From WHTX01 sp038255145 (GTDB taxonomy: Bacteria > Actinomycetota > Acidimicrobiia > Acidimicrobiales > CAIXPF01): 46,109 nt of DNA. The DNA is taken from positions 1-46,109 of the forward strand of contig JBBSLP010000048.1 of assembly GCA_038255145.1 (NCBI GenBank), in the 5' to 3' direction. Position 1 is the first letter of the stretch; each line of letters opens with the position of its first letter. Shown piece after piece: positions 1 through 8,217 of the stretch. A program made the position numbers and the translations under genes. The notes under the pieces were generated by a model, which worked only from the letters and a program-made list of their open reading frames with translations, had not been told where the DNA came from and made no database searches.

Positions 1-947
1 ACCGACAGGGTGCCCCAGGCGAACGAGCACGACAGGTAGTCGATGCCCGTCTCGGCCACGGTGCGTTCGATCTGGTCGCGCACGGTCGCCGGTGAGCCGA
101 CCAGGATGGTCAGCGCCTCCATCGACCGCTCGAGGTCCACGCGGCTGCGGTAGGTGTCGTCGCCGTTGGCCTCCCACAGCTTGATGAAGCTGCGGGCGAA
201 GTCGGGGTAGGCCCGGCGGGCCAGGGCCCGGGCCTGCTCATCGGTGTCAGCCACCACGACCTGGCGGTTAAGCCCCACCCGGGGATGGGCGACGTGCCCG
301 TTCAGCCGCCCGAGATCGTCGGCGTGGGCAGCCAGGGTGGTCCGGTAGAGCTCGACCAGCGGCCGCCACAGCTTGGCGGGTCCCAGGCCCATCAGGTGCA
401 TGCCGTGCCCGCCGGCCCAGCGCACGGTCTCCGGGTTGGTCGAGGCCACCGTCAGCGGCGGGTAGGGCTGCTGGTAGGGCCGCAGCTCGATGGGGGCACC
501 GCCAAGGTCGCCGAAGGACGAACCGTCGCCACCCAGGGCGGCCACGAGCTAGTCGAGGGCGTCGAGGAACAGCTCCCGGGACCGGTTGGCGTCGACGCCG
601 TTGTGGCCCAGCTCCCACGGCGAGACCCCCCGGCCCACGCCGAGCTCGAGGCGGCCGTGGGACAGGTGGTCGAGCATGCAGATCTCCTCGACCAGGCGCT
701 GGGTGCGGTACAGCGGCACCAGGTACACCAGCGGGCCGAGGCGGATGCGGGTCGTCTCCCGGGCCACGGCGGCCAGGAAGACGTTGGGGCTGGGGGCCAT
801 GCCCAAGGTCGTGTTGTGGTGCTCGGCCAGGTGGTAGCCGAAGAAGCCCAGCTCATCGGCCCGACCGGCCAGATGCAGGTGGTCGTCGTAGAGCTGGTGC
901 AACGGCCGATCAGCGTCGTCGACCCACACGAACGTCCCGAACTGCAT
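1..947 (-). pseudogene. Luciferase-like (LLM) flavin/F420 oxidoreductase, interrupted by one in-frame TAG; 3' end beyond the window
   Basis: The frame opens with ATG at 945-947, preceded by a GAGGGGA ribosome site, and reads as a luciferase-like monooxygenase: MQFGTFVWVDD, then the YHLAEHHN strand and RIRLGPLVYLVPLYR, as in bacterial-luciferase TIM barrels. The reading stops at a TAG (549-551) after residue 132. The same frame continues without a shift after it: LVAALGGDGSSF, then PYPPLTVASTNPETVRWA and a normal LLM C-terminal half running off position 1. Only one codon is wrong; GAG or CAG to TAG explains it. Such enzymes oxidise or reduce small organic substrates with FMN or F420. It lies 39 bp downstream of the NTF2-like gene and was probably its operon partner. 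A base-calling error is the main alternative to a real nonsense mutation. Confidence 0.85.
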
Positions 948-986
948 GCCCTGGCTCCCCTCCCGCCCGGCCGGCCGACGACTCGA

Positions 987-1475
987 TCAGTCCCCGACCA
1001 GGTCGCCGATGCCGGGCCAGTCCCGGCGGTTCAGGTAGCTGTGGTCGGACACCACCCGGCCCTCGTTGTCGAAGGTGTAGACGTCGCACCACGACAGCTC
1101 CCACCCCGGGCGGGCCTCGTCGATGAGGGAGGCCTCGAGGGTGATGACGTTGCCGGCGGGGATGAGCCGGTTGAAGCGGATCTTGCGGCCCGGCGCCTGC
1201 TTCTTGATGAACTTCTCGGCCCGCACGAACAGGCCGGCGTCGCGCAGGATGTTCTGGCCGTGCGTCGAGTTCCCCGTCCACGACGAGCCGTCCAGGTTCA
1301 CCAGGGTGAAGTCGGGTGCGTAGGCCTCACGCACGAACTTCTCGGGGTCGTCGCCGTTGAACAGCTCCAACCAGCGGTCGAAGGCGGCCAGGTTCCGCTG
1401 CTCCTCGGCCGTGTGCTGGCGGGTGTCGGCGTAGGGCCCCCCGGCCTCGATGTCCGGGTCACCGAGATCCGGCAT
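987..1475 (-). CDS. NTF2-like / SnoaL-type small protein (162 aa)
   Basis: This is a 162-residue protein with the alpha+beta cone fold pattern of the NTF2-like/SnoaL superfamily: an N-terminal helix (NLAAFDRWLELFNGDD), a DPEKFVREAYAPDFTLVN segment, then alternating beta strands ending in VVSDHSYLNRRDWPGIG. Members act as cyclases, isomerases, dehydratases or polyketide/steroid-modifying proteins; nothing in this sequence fixes the substrate. The ATG at 1473-1475 is chosen because GGGGGAG lies about 6 bases upstream. A longer frame reaching 1610 lacks such a site and would cross the promoter region. It is the first gene of a minus-strand pair with the broken LLM gene and is divergent from the LLM gene at 1613, so it likely belongs to the same catabolic pathway. 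Confidence 0.8.
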   Translation of the reverse strand: MPDLGDPDIEAGGPYADTRQHTAEEQRNLAAFDRWLELFNGDDPEKFVREAYAPDFTLVNLDGSSWTGNSTHGQNILRDAGLFVRAEKFIKKQAPGRKIRFNRLIPAGNVITLEASLIDEARPGWELSWCDVYTFDNEGRVVSDHSYLNRRDWPGIGDLVGD

Positions 1476-1514
1476 GCTGCACTCCCCCTGTTGGTGTTGC
1501 GTTCCCCGGGGGGC

Positions 1515-1520
1515 AACGTA
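1515..1520 (-). promoter_or_regulatory. Candidate -10 box (TACGTT) for the NTF2-like gene
   Basis: On the minus strand, TACGTT fits the actinobacterial TANNNT -10 pattern and would place transcription start about 33 bases ahead of the ATG at 1475, leaving room for the GGGGGAG site. No convincing -35 is seen. Confidence 0.35.
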
Positions 1521-1576
1521 GCGCAGCGCCAAGGCCGCTTCGCCCGCTGCCGTGCGGGCGTCCCAGCGAGCTGCCG

Positions 1577-1582
1577 TATGCT
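1577..1582 (+). promoter_or_regulatory. Candidate -10 box (TATGCT) for the LLM gene at 1613
   Basis: TATGCT is a good TANNNT -10 match in an otherwise very GC-rich 137-bp divergent intergenic region. It predicts a start near 1589 and a 24-base leader containing the GGGGGGC ribosome site used by the ATG at 1613. Confidence 0.4.
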
Positions 1583-1612
1583 CCCGGGCACATCGATTGC
1601 TGGGGGGCAAGC

Positions 1613-2755
1613 ATGCGCATCGGGGCGACGATCTTCTGCCAGAACTACGCCGACTGGGACCGGTACGAGGCGGACGAGCGGGGTGACAGCGTCCCCGCCC
1701 GGCCGGCCACCGAGGATCGGGCCATCTTCGGCGAGGAGATCGAGATCGCCAAGCTGGCCGACCGGCTCGGCTTCGACAGCGTGTGGACGGTGGAGCACCA
1801 CTTCACCCCCTACACCATGGTCACCAACCCCCTGCAGCTGCTCTCCTACCTGGCCGGCGTCACCACCAGGGTCGACCTGGGCACCATGGTCATCGTCCTG
1901 CCCTGGCACAACCCCGTCCGCGTGGCCGAGGACATCGCCATGCTCGACTCCCTGCTGGGCCCGGACCGGCGGGTCCTGGCCGGCGTGGGCCGGGGCCTGG
2001 GGCGGCGGGAGTACGGCGGGCTGGGCATCGACCAGAACGATGCCCGGGGCCGCTTCGACGAGGGCCTGCACATCATCCGTGAACTGCTGGCCACGGGGCG
2101 CTGCACCTACTCGGGCCAGCACTTCGTCATCGACGACGCCCGCCTCCGCCCCCAGCCCGACCGGGACCTCTCCGACACCCTCTACGCCGCCGCCGGCTCC
2201 CCCGAGAGCATGGAGGTCATCGCCAAGGAGAACGTCCGCCCCCTCGTCATCCCCACCACCAGCCTCGAGCTCTCCCTCCAGGGCGCCCGCCACTTCATGC
2301 GCCTGCGGGACGAGGCCGGCTTCGGCCCCACCGACACCAAGCTCGCCCTGTGGATCTACTGCGCCGAGACCGAGAAGGAAGCCAGCGAAGGCTCCGAGAA
2401 GTACATGGTCGAGTACGGCGACAGCGCCCTGCGCCACTACGAGATGATGGGCACCCACTTCGACGGCATCAAGGGCTACGAGGGCTACGGCGCCCGGGCC
2501 AAGGCCCTGCGCGAAGACGCCACCCCCTTCCTCCGGGGCTTCTACGACCGCCACCCCTGGGGCACCCCCGACATGGTCGTCGACAAGCTCAGCGAGCTGG
2601 CCGAGCAGTTCGGCACGTCCGAGGTCATGTGCGTCTTCCGCTACGGCGGCATGGACCACGCCACCGCAGCGCGCAGCATGGAGCTCTTCGCCGACCAGGT
2701 CCTGCCCAAGGTCCAACAGCTCAACCCCGCCCCCATGGCCCTCAGCTCCCGCTGA
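1613..2755 (+). CDS. LLM class flavin/F420-dependent oxidoreductase (380 aa)
   Basis: This full-length luciferase-like TIM-barrel enzyme opens with the first barrel strand (MRIGATIFCQNY). It continues with FDSVWTVEHHFTPYTM, the family's conserved His-containing segment after strand 2, then RVDLGTMVIVLPWHNPVRVAEDIAMLD and VLAGVGRGLGRREYGGLGI, which is the phosphate-binding region. The ATG at 1613 follows GGGGGGC by about 4 bases. Length and motif order are normal. The family uses FMNH2 or F420; which one, and the substrate, cannot be read from the sequence. It is divergent from the NTF2-like/LLM pair, and a second intact LLM gene follows at 3774, so this region concentrates paralogous oxidoreductases. 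Confidence 0.9.
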   Translation: MRIGATIFCQNYADWDRYEADERGDSVPARPATEDRAIFGEEIEIAKLADRLGFDSVWTVEHHFTPYTMVTNPLQLLSYLAGVTTRVDLGTMVIVLPWHNPVRVAEDIAMLDSLLGPDRRVLAGVGRGLGRREYGGLGIDQNDARGRFDEGLHIIRELLATGRCTYSGQHFVIDDARLRPQPDRDLSDTLYAAAGSPESMEVIAKENVRPLVIPTTSLELSLQGARHFMRLRDEAGFGPTDTKLALWIYCAETEKEASEGSEKYMVEYGDSALRHYEMMGTHFDGIKGYEGYGARAKALREDATPFLRGFYDRHPWGTPDMVVDKLSELAEQFGTSEVMCVFRYGGMDHATAARSMELFADQVLPKVQQLNPAPMALSSR

Positions 2756-2787
2756 TCCCAGGTCCACGCCCTCGTGACCGACGGCGC

Positions 2788-3129
2788 CACCATCCGGCGC
2801 CGGAGAACCAGCCCCACCGGGGGGAGATCGCCAAGATGCTCGTCCACCGTCGGGCCCGGCGGCGGGGCCTGGCCGAGGCGCTGATGGCGGCCGCCGAAGC
2901 CGCCGCCGTCGACGTCGGCCGGTCGCTCCTCGTCCTCGACACGGCCAGCGGGGACGCCGAGCGCGTCTACCGGCGCCTGGGCTGGCACCCGGTGGGGACC
3001 ATCCCCGGCTATGCGCTGTGGCCGGCCGGCGGCCTGGTCGACACCACGATCTTCTACAAGCAACTGGCCGCTGAGCAGCCACGTCCCACCGCGGCCCGAG
3101 ATCGTGACACCCTGACCGGTATCACGTGA
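2788..3129 (+). pseudogene. C-terminal remnant of a GNAT N-acetyltransferase
   Basis: The frame reads RGEIAKMLVHRRARRRGLAE, the acetyl-CoA pyrophosphate-binding loop (R/Q-x-x-G-x-G/A region) of GCN5-related acetyltransferases. It is followed by the next helix, the LLVLDTASGDAERVYRRLGW segment and the final strands, ending at TGA 3127-3129. The first 80 or so residues that carry strands 1-3 are absent. The similarity begins only about 35 bp after the stop of the LLM gene, and no start codon or ribosome site precedes it; ATG 2836 would give 97 residues starting inside the cofactor motif. I read it as a 5'-truncated relic. It is very unlikely to be an active enzyme. Confidence 0.75.
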
Positions 3130-3194
3130 TCGACGTCACCGCTCATCATCCATGTCGAGACGCACACGGCGCCTCGCCTTGGAAGGGGATCACC

Positions 3195-3635
3195 ATGTCA
3201 ACCGCCACCGAGACCGCCAAGGCTCCCATCGCGCCGACCGACGCGCCGGCGAGCAGCGGCCACCAGGGTGCCGTTGCCGGCGCCGAGGTCGCGGCCAACG
3301 CCACCGCGGCCACCGTCTACCAGGTCGCGGTGTACACCGGCGACGTACCCGGCGCCGGCACCGACGGCGACGTGTGGGTGTGGTTCGACGGCACCCGGGG
3401 TCGATCGGGTTGGCGTTACATCGACAACTCGAACGACAACTTCGAGCGCAACAGCACCGACTACTTCTACATGACCCTGCCCGACCTCGGGCCCCTGGTG
3501 GCGTGCTGGATCTACTTCAAGCGCGCCGGCCTCTCGGCTGACTGGTACCTGAGCACCGTCGTCGTCAATGGCAAGACCTTCTCCCGCTACAACTGGATCT
3601 CCAGCAACGGCGAGTACCGGCTCACCCCGGCGTGA
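3195..3635 (+). CDS. Small PLAT/LH2-domain protein (146 aa)
   Basis: After a roughly 45-residue Ala/Pro-rich leader without a signal peptide, residues 47-140 form one PLAT/LH2 beta-sandwich. The diagnostic pattern is YQVAVYTGDVPGAGTDGDVW, then WFDGTRGRSGW, the DNFERNSTDYFYMTLPDLG block, and WYLSTVVVNGKTF. PLAT domains bind lipids or membrane surfaces and are usually attached to lipases or lipoxygenases; here the domain is free-standing. The ATG at 3195 is chosen because GGAAGGGG lies 6 bases upstream; the same frame opens earlier at 3126 but without a ribosome site. A strong hairpin (3671-3699) follows, so this is probably a single-gene unit. The lipid-binding role is inferred from the fold. 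Confidence 0.85.
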   Translation: MSTATETAKAPIAPTDAPASSGHQGAVAGAEVAANATAATVYQVAVYTGDVPGAGTDGDVWVWFDGTRGRSGWRYIDNSNDNFERNSTDYFYMTLPDLGPLVACWIYFKRAGLSADWYLSTVVVNGKTFSRYNWISSNGEYRLTPA

Positions 3636-3670
3636 ACCGCCGCTGACCAGAGCCAAGCGCGGGGCGCGCT

Positions 3671-3699
3671 CCGCCTTCCCACGGCGGGTGGGGAGGCGG
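3671..3699 (+). terminator. 12-bp stem hairpin downstream of the PLAT gene
   Basis: The arms 3671-3682 and 3688-3699 pair over 12 bp (one G-U) around a 5-base loop. It lies 35 bp past the PLAT stop codon. There is no U tract, as is common for actinobacterial terminators. Confidence 0.5.
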
Positions 3700-3773
3700 G
3701 CGGGCGCCCTCACCACTCGACGGGCCATGCTGTGCCGCCACCGCCCGGCCGAGGGCGGGGCGAGGGGGTGGAC

Positions 3774-4751
3774 GTGGTGGTCGACGTGGGTGCGGGCATC
3801 CCCCTGGGATCGACGTCGCTGGAACCGACCGGTGGCGTCTACCGCCAGCTGTGGCAGCAGGGCTACCGCACGTTCTGGACCGGCGAGGTCGACGGACCTG
3901 ACGGCTTCGCCCCCCTGATGGTCGGCGCGGCCGCCCTGCCCGAAGGCCGCTTCGGCACCGCCATCGTGTCGCCCTTCCTGCGGGGCCCGGCCCTGCTGGC
4001 CATGAGCGCGGCCAGCGTGGCCACCGCCGCCCCGGGACGCTTCGTCCTCGGCATCGGTCCGGGCTCGGCCCGCATCATCGAGGACTGGAACGGCGGCCAG
4101 CTCGTCGACCCCTTCGGCCGCGTGCGGGACACCGTGCGCTTCCTGCGGGCCGCCTTCACCGGGGCCAAGGTGGACGAGACCTACGACACCTTCGCCGTGC
4201 GGGGCTTCCGATTGTCCCTGGTGCCCGAGGTGGCGCCCCCCATCCTGGTGGCCGCCCTCCGCCCGGGCATGCTGCGCTTCGGGGCCGAGGAGGCCGACGG
4301 CGTCATCCTCAACTGGGTGTCCCCCGACGACGTGCGCACCTCCCTCGCCGCCACCGGGCCCCAGGGCGAGGTGGCCTGTCGCATCTACGTCAGCCCCGGC
4401 GTCGAACGGGCCGACGCCCTGGTCCACGCCCGACGCCTGACCGCCGTCTACCTCAACGTGCCCGCCTACGCCGCCCAGCAGCGCTGGCTCGGTCGCAGCA
4501 CCCTGCTGGCCGAGGTGTGGGCACGCTGGGAGCGGGGCGACCGTCGAGGAGCCGCCGCCGCCATCCCCGACGAGGTCATCGACGAGCTCTTCGTCTTCGG
4601 CACCCCCGCCGAGTGCGACGCCCGCATCCGCCAGTACCTCGACGCCGGCGTCACCAGCCCCATCATCACCACCTTCCCCCTCGACGTCGATCCCCTCCCC
4701 GCCCTGGGCCAGCTGTCGCCGGCTACCATCGCGGGTAACGTCACCGGGTGA
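3774..4751 (+). CDS. LLM class F420-dependent oxidoreductase (about 325 aa)
   Basis: This is a luciferase-like TIM-barrel protein: GAGIPLGSTSLEP at the start, then LPEGRFGTAIVSPFLRGPAL, RFVLGIGPGSARIIEDWNG (the GxGxG-like cofactor loop) and the C-terminal FVFGTPAECDARIRQYLDAG segment typical of F420-dependent LLM enzymes. The frame is open from 3732. I prefer GTG 3774 because CGAGGGGG ends 5 bases upstream; GTG 3768 or 3777 are also possible. It is preceded by the 3671-3699 hairpin and is therefore probably transcribed on its own. Substrate is unknown. Confidence 0.85.
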   Translation: MVVDVGAGIPLGSTSLEPTGGVYRQLWQQGYRTFWTGEVDGPDGFAPLMVGAAALPEGRFGTAIVSPFLRGPALLAMSAASVATAAPGRFVLGIGPGSARIIEDWNGGQLVDPFGRVRDTVRFLRAAFTGAKVDETYDTFAVRGFRLSLVPEVAPPILVAALRPGMLRFGAEEADGVILNWVSPDDVRTSLAATGPQGEVACRIYVSPGVERADALVHARRLTAVYLNVPAYAAQQRWLGRSTLLAEVWARWERGDRRGAAAAIPDEVIDELFVFGTPAECDARIRQYLDAGVTSPIITTFPLDVDPLPALGQLSPATIAGNVTG

Positions 4752-4784
4752 TGCTCATGATGTCTCGGTGCTAATCCAGACGGT

Positions 4785-4849
4785 CACCCCATGACGGGTG
4801 TATGGCTAAAGACGCACACGTTCTGAGGCACCTCTCCCGGGAAGGGTGC
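4785..4849 (+). promoter_or_regulatory. Structured leader upstream of the secreted PI-PLC gene
   Basis: The 129-bp gap contains two short hairpins: CACCC/GGGTG (4785-4800) and GCACC/GGTGC around a CCCGGG centre (about 4828-4849). The AT content is locally higher than in neighbouring DNA. They could be a terminator for the LLM gene and a 5' leader element of the PI-PLC gene. No known riboswitch consensus was recognised. Confidence 0.3.
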
Positions 4850-4880
4850 TAGGAAGCAGCCACTCGCTACGGGGGGCGCC

Positions 4881-7100
4881 ATGGAGCATCGTCGGAGTCG
4901 CCTGTCGACAGTGGTCCGCCGTCGGTGCGCCGTACTGACGTTGATGGCGGCGATGGTCGTGTTCGGCGCACCGGCTGCCGCCGCGGCCCGGGCCGCCGAC
5001 GCCCCGTCCGTGGACGCGACCAGCGACGACGCCTCCACACCGGAGCTGGCGCCCGCCGCCGTCGGGCCCACCGTGGCCGCCGATGCCCAGAGGCTCGACG
5101 AGGTCACCATCAGTGGGTCCCACAACACGTACGAGAAGCGTGGCGCCCATGAGGCGAACGCGTCGAGCCGTTACCAGAACTCCCGCGACAACGTGTTCGA
5201 GTACCACTTCGACGCACTGAACGACGTGCAGATGATCGAGCTCGACGTGTTTCCGATGCCGGACTACTCACGATCGCGCACGGCCTGGTACGTCAAGCAC
5301 GACTTCCCCCTTCCCGGCAGCGTCAACGACAACAACTGCCCGGAGGCGGGCCGCATCGGCAACGGGAGGGACCAGGACCTGCGCTCGTGCCTCGAGGGCC
5401 TGGCCGGCTGGCACCAACGCAACCCCGACCACCCCCTGGCCGTGATCAAGATCGAGGCCAAGACCGGCTTCTGGCTGGGCGGCTCACCGGCGGCCCTCGA
5501 CGACCTCATCGCCAACCTGTCCGGGGGCGAGGGGCGCACGCGCATCGCCCGGGACCTCATCTTCACCCCCCGTGACCTGATGGGTTGCGAACGGAACCAG
5601 CCCAGCGTGTGCCGCTACCCCACCCCCGACGCCGCGGCGAAGGCCGGGGCCTGGCCCACCATGGGCCAACTGCGCGGTCGTTTCCTGTTCACCATCGTGC
5701 CCGGGGAAGCCAGCAGCAAGGGTGGTCCCGTCGCCGATGCCCTCCACGCCGCCATCGGCATACCGGTGACGGCGGCGACCCTGCGGGCCACCGACGGCGT
5801 CCGCCAGTACGCCTCGGCCCTGCGCCGGGGGGCGGCCCACCTGCTCTTCCCCACCCCCCTGCTCACCGGTGCGACCGCAGGGAGGGACCCCCGGTCGGAC
5901 GTCTTCGACACCCCCGAGGACGTGCCCTACGCCGTCAGCTTCGACATGGAGCTCGGCTACCTGACCGGAGGGCAGATCCCCGCGGCGGTGGCCACGTGGC
6001 TGCAGGCCAACCACTTCCTGCGCTTCACCACGTTCGCCAAGCCGGCGCCGACCTGCACGGCGGGGACGGCCGGGGACCCCTGCCGGCGCCTGTGGACGGC
6101 CCGCCAGGCCGACCCCGCCCGGGCCTGCCGCGATGCCGCCACCCGGGCCGTGGACCTCGAAGCGGGCAGCCTGGCCGTGCGCAGCGTGGTCCGCGCCTAC
6201 GGCACCAACGCGGTGACCACCGACCAGGAGCGCCAGGGCCTGTCCTTCGTCGGCCAGTACGGCGGCGGGTCCCCGCCGACCTCCCTCGGCGCCGTCGTGC
6301 TGGGCGGCGCCGGTGCCATCACCTGGGCCGGCAACCGCCACGACGTGTTCGTCCGGGGCACTGACGGCCAGTTGTGGCAGAACTTCCTCGACCCCGGTGC
6401 CTGTCGGGGCTGGTCGGGCTGGCTCCCTCTCGGCGGTGCCACCATCACGTCGGACGTCAGCGTGGTCAGCTGGGGCGCCCAGTCGCTCCACCTGTTCGCC
6501 CGGAGCCCGGCCCGCACCCTGCTGCACCGCTGGTGGGACGCCAACGGCTGGTCGGCGTGGGAGGACCTCGGGGGTTCGGTCGTCGGGTCGCCGTCGGCGG
6601 CGGCCTGGTCCCCGGGACGCCTCGACGTCGTGGCCCGCGACAACCAGGACCGGCTCACGCACCGGTGGTGGGACGGCAGCCGCTGGGCCCCGTGGGAGGT
6701 CCTCGGCCCCCAGATCACCACCGACCCCACCATCGCCAGCATGCGCCCCGGCCGCCTCGACATCTTCAGCCGCAGCACCGGTGGTCGCCTGGTGCAGGTC
6801 ACCTTCGACGGCACCTGGCGGGCCCCGGTCGACCTCCTGGGGGGCCTGGCGTCGAGGCCGGCGGTGAGCGTGCCCGGTGCCGGTCGGATGGACGTCTTCG
6901 TGCTCGGCACCGACGGGCGCCTGTGGCAGCGCCGCTACGCCGAGGACACGTCCCGCAACGACGACGGCTGGTCACCGTGGACGGTGCTGGGCACGGCCAC
7001 GGGGCCGGACATCTCGGCCGCCGCCTGGGGCAGCGACCGCTCCTACGTCTACTTCCGAGGCAACGACGGCGCCGTCTGGCAGATGTGGGTCCCCGCCTGA
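4881..7100 (+). CDS. Secreted Ca2+-dependent phosphoinositide phospholipase C fused to a lectin-like beta-propeller (739 aa)
   Basis: Residues 1-38 are a signal peptide (Arg-rich start, VLTLMAAMVVFGAPAAAAARA). Residues 70-430 match the Ca-dependent bacterial PI-PLC catalytic domain (PF16670 type): ISGSHNTYEKRG with catalytic His81, MIELDVF with acidic residues 120 and 122, YVKHDFPLPG with second His140, and AVIKIEAKTGF. Residues 450-739 form repeated blades of about 45-50 residues, each with a W-W-LGG core and a DVFVRGTDGQLWQ-like strand, as in PLL-type fucose-binding seven-bladed propellers. The enzyme would cleave phosphatidylinositol or related inositol lipids outside the cell, with the propeller tethering it to glycans. 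The gene is monocistronic with a 129-bp leader. Lectin specificity is not determinable here. Confidence 0.85.
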   Translation: MEHRRSRLSTVVRRRCAVLTLMAAMVVFGAPAAAAARAADAPSVDATSDDASTPELAPAAVGPTVAADAQRLDEVTISGSHNTYEKRGAHEANASSRYQNSRDNVFEYHFDALNDVQMIELDVFPMPDYSRSRTAWYVKHDFPLPGSVNDNNCPEAGRIGNGRDQDLRSCLEGLAGWHQRNPDHPLAVIKIEAKTGFWLGGSPAALDDLIANLSGGEGRTRIARDLIFTPRDLMGCERNQPSVCRYPTPDAAAKAGAWPTMGQLRGRFLFTIVPGEASSKGGPVADALHAAIGIPVTAATLRATDGVRQYASALRRGAAHLLFPTPLLTGATAGRDPRSDVFDTPEDVPYAVSFDMELGYLTGGQIPAAVATWLQANHFLRFTTFAKPAPTCTAGTAGDPCRRLWTARQADPARACRDAATRAVDLEAGSLAVRSVVRAYGTNAVTTDQERQGLSFVGQYGGGSPPTSLGAVVLGGAGAITWAGNRHDVFVRGTDGQLWQNFLDPGACRGWSGWLPLGGATITSDVSVVSWGAQSLHLFARSPARTLLHRWWDANGWSAWEDLGGSVVGSPSAAAWSPGRLDVVARDNQDRLTHRWWDGSRWAPWEVLGPQITTDPTIASMRPGRLDIFSRSTGGRLVQVTFDGTWRAPVDLLGGLASRPAVSVPGAGRMDVFVLGTDGRLWQRRYAEDTSRNDDGWSPWTVLGTATGPDISAAAWGSDRSYVYFRGNDGAVWQMWVPA

Positions 7101-7179
7101 GCGGCGCGGCCACGAGGTAGGACGGGCGCGGTCCCGGCCGGTGGGGCAGGATGGCCGGGCAGCGACGACCGGGGGGGAC

Positions 7180-8205
7180 GTGGGCCGCACGGATCAGGAC
7201 GTCGACGCGCTGTTGGGGGACTTCGTCGCCGCCCGCGTCGGCAGGGGTGGCGCCGGCACGGGTGACGTCCGCATCGACGGCGTGTCCCGGGTGTCGTCGG
7301 GCCGCAGCCGGGAGAACTGGCTCTTCGACGTGGTGTGGACGGTGGAGGGCGAGCCCCGTCGAGAGCAGCGGGAGCCGCTCATCGTGCGCCGCGACCCGCT
7401 CGGTGGGCTGCTGGAGACGTCACGCGCCGTCGAGTTCGCCGTGTTGGCCGCCCTGGTCCCCACCGAGGTGCCTGCCCCCCACCCCCGCTGGCTGGACGCC
7501 ACCGGCGACGAGCTGGGTCGACCGTCCCTGGTCATGCGCCGCGAGCCCGGCACCTGCGACTACTTCGTGCTCAACGGGCCCCGGCCCCTCGCCCGGCGGG
7601 TCGACCTCGCCGGGCGGCTGTGCGACCTGCTGGCCACCGTGCACGGCGTCGACTGGGCGGCCGTGGGACTGGACGAGGTGCTCGTCGACCCCGGCCCGGC
7701 GGCCGCCATCCACGAGCTCGACGCCTGGGAGGAGATCCGGCGCCGTGACCAGCTCGAGCCCCAGCCCGAACTGGTGCTGGCCGGGTGTTGGCTGCGCGAC
7801 CGGGCCCCCACGGCAGCTCGCACCGTGCTCGTGCACGGCGACTTCAAGGCCGGCAACGTGCTCCTCGACGACGACCGCATCGTGGCCCTCCTGGACTGGG
7901 AGCTGGCCCACCTGGGCGACCCCATGGAGGACCTGGGCTGGATCACGCAGCCCCTGCGCACCGACGAACACCTCATCCCCGGGGCCTGGGAACGGGCCCA
8001 GCTCTTCGAGCGCTACACCGCGGCCACCGGGCACGCGGTGGACGAGGCCAGCGTGGGTTGGTGGAACGTGTTCGCCACCTACAAGACGGCCATCATGCAG
8101 CTCAGCGGCCTGCGCTCCTTCGTGGAGGGGCGCAGCGACGAGCTCTACCGCCCCACCGCCGCCGTGCTGGGCCACCTGCTCGACACCGTCGCCGGCCAGG
8201 GCTGA
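7180..8205 (+). CDS. APH-family phosphotransferase 1 (341 aa)
   Basis: This is an aminoglycoside-phosphotransferase-fold kinase. The catalytic loop is VLVHGDFKAGNVLL and the metal-binding motif is ALLDWELAHLGDPMEDLGW. The N-lobe contains RENWLFDV and PLIVRRDP, where the ATP-binding lysine position appears to be Arg. In actinobacteria and proteobacteria such proteins are relatives of the ACAD10 kinase domain and often lie next to acyl-CoA genes; they phosphorylate hydroxylated small molecules or acyls rather than confer resistance. GTG 7180 follows a run of G (7171-7178) acting as ribosome site. The next gene starts 12 bp downstream, and this is the first member of a five-gene operon. Confidence 0.85.
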   Translation: MGRTDQDVDALLGDFVAARVGRGGAGTGDVRIDGVSRVSSGRSRENWLFDVVWTVEGEPRREQREPLIVRRDPLGGLLETSRAVEFAVLAALVPTEVPAPHPRWLDATGDELGRPSLVMRREPGTCDYFVLNGPRPLARRVDLAGRLCDLLATVHGVDWAAVGLDEVLVDPGPAAAIHELDAWEEIRRRDQLEPQPELVLAGCWLRDRAPTAARTVLVHGDFKAGNVLLDDDRIVALLDWELAHLGDPMEDLGWITQPLRTDEHLIPGAWERAQLFERYTAATGHAVDEASVGWWNVFATYKTAIMQLSGLRSFVEGRSDELYRPTAAVLGHLLDTVAGQG

Positions 8206-8217
8206 AGGCAGCCGACC

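Noticed and set aside
549..551. Programmed read-through or recoding (selenocysteine or pyrrolysine) at the in-frame stop
   Set aside because: The codon is TAG, not TGA, no recoding element or pyl gene is present, and LLM proteins have no special residue at this place.
285..2447. A 720-codon open frame on the + strand
   Set aside because: It is antisense to the LLM and NTF2-like genes and then out of frame with the next LLM gene; composition is a GC-driven shadow with no domain text.
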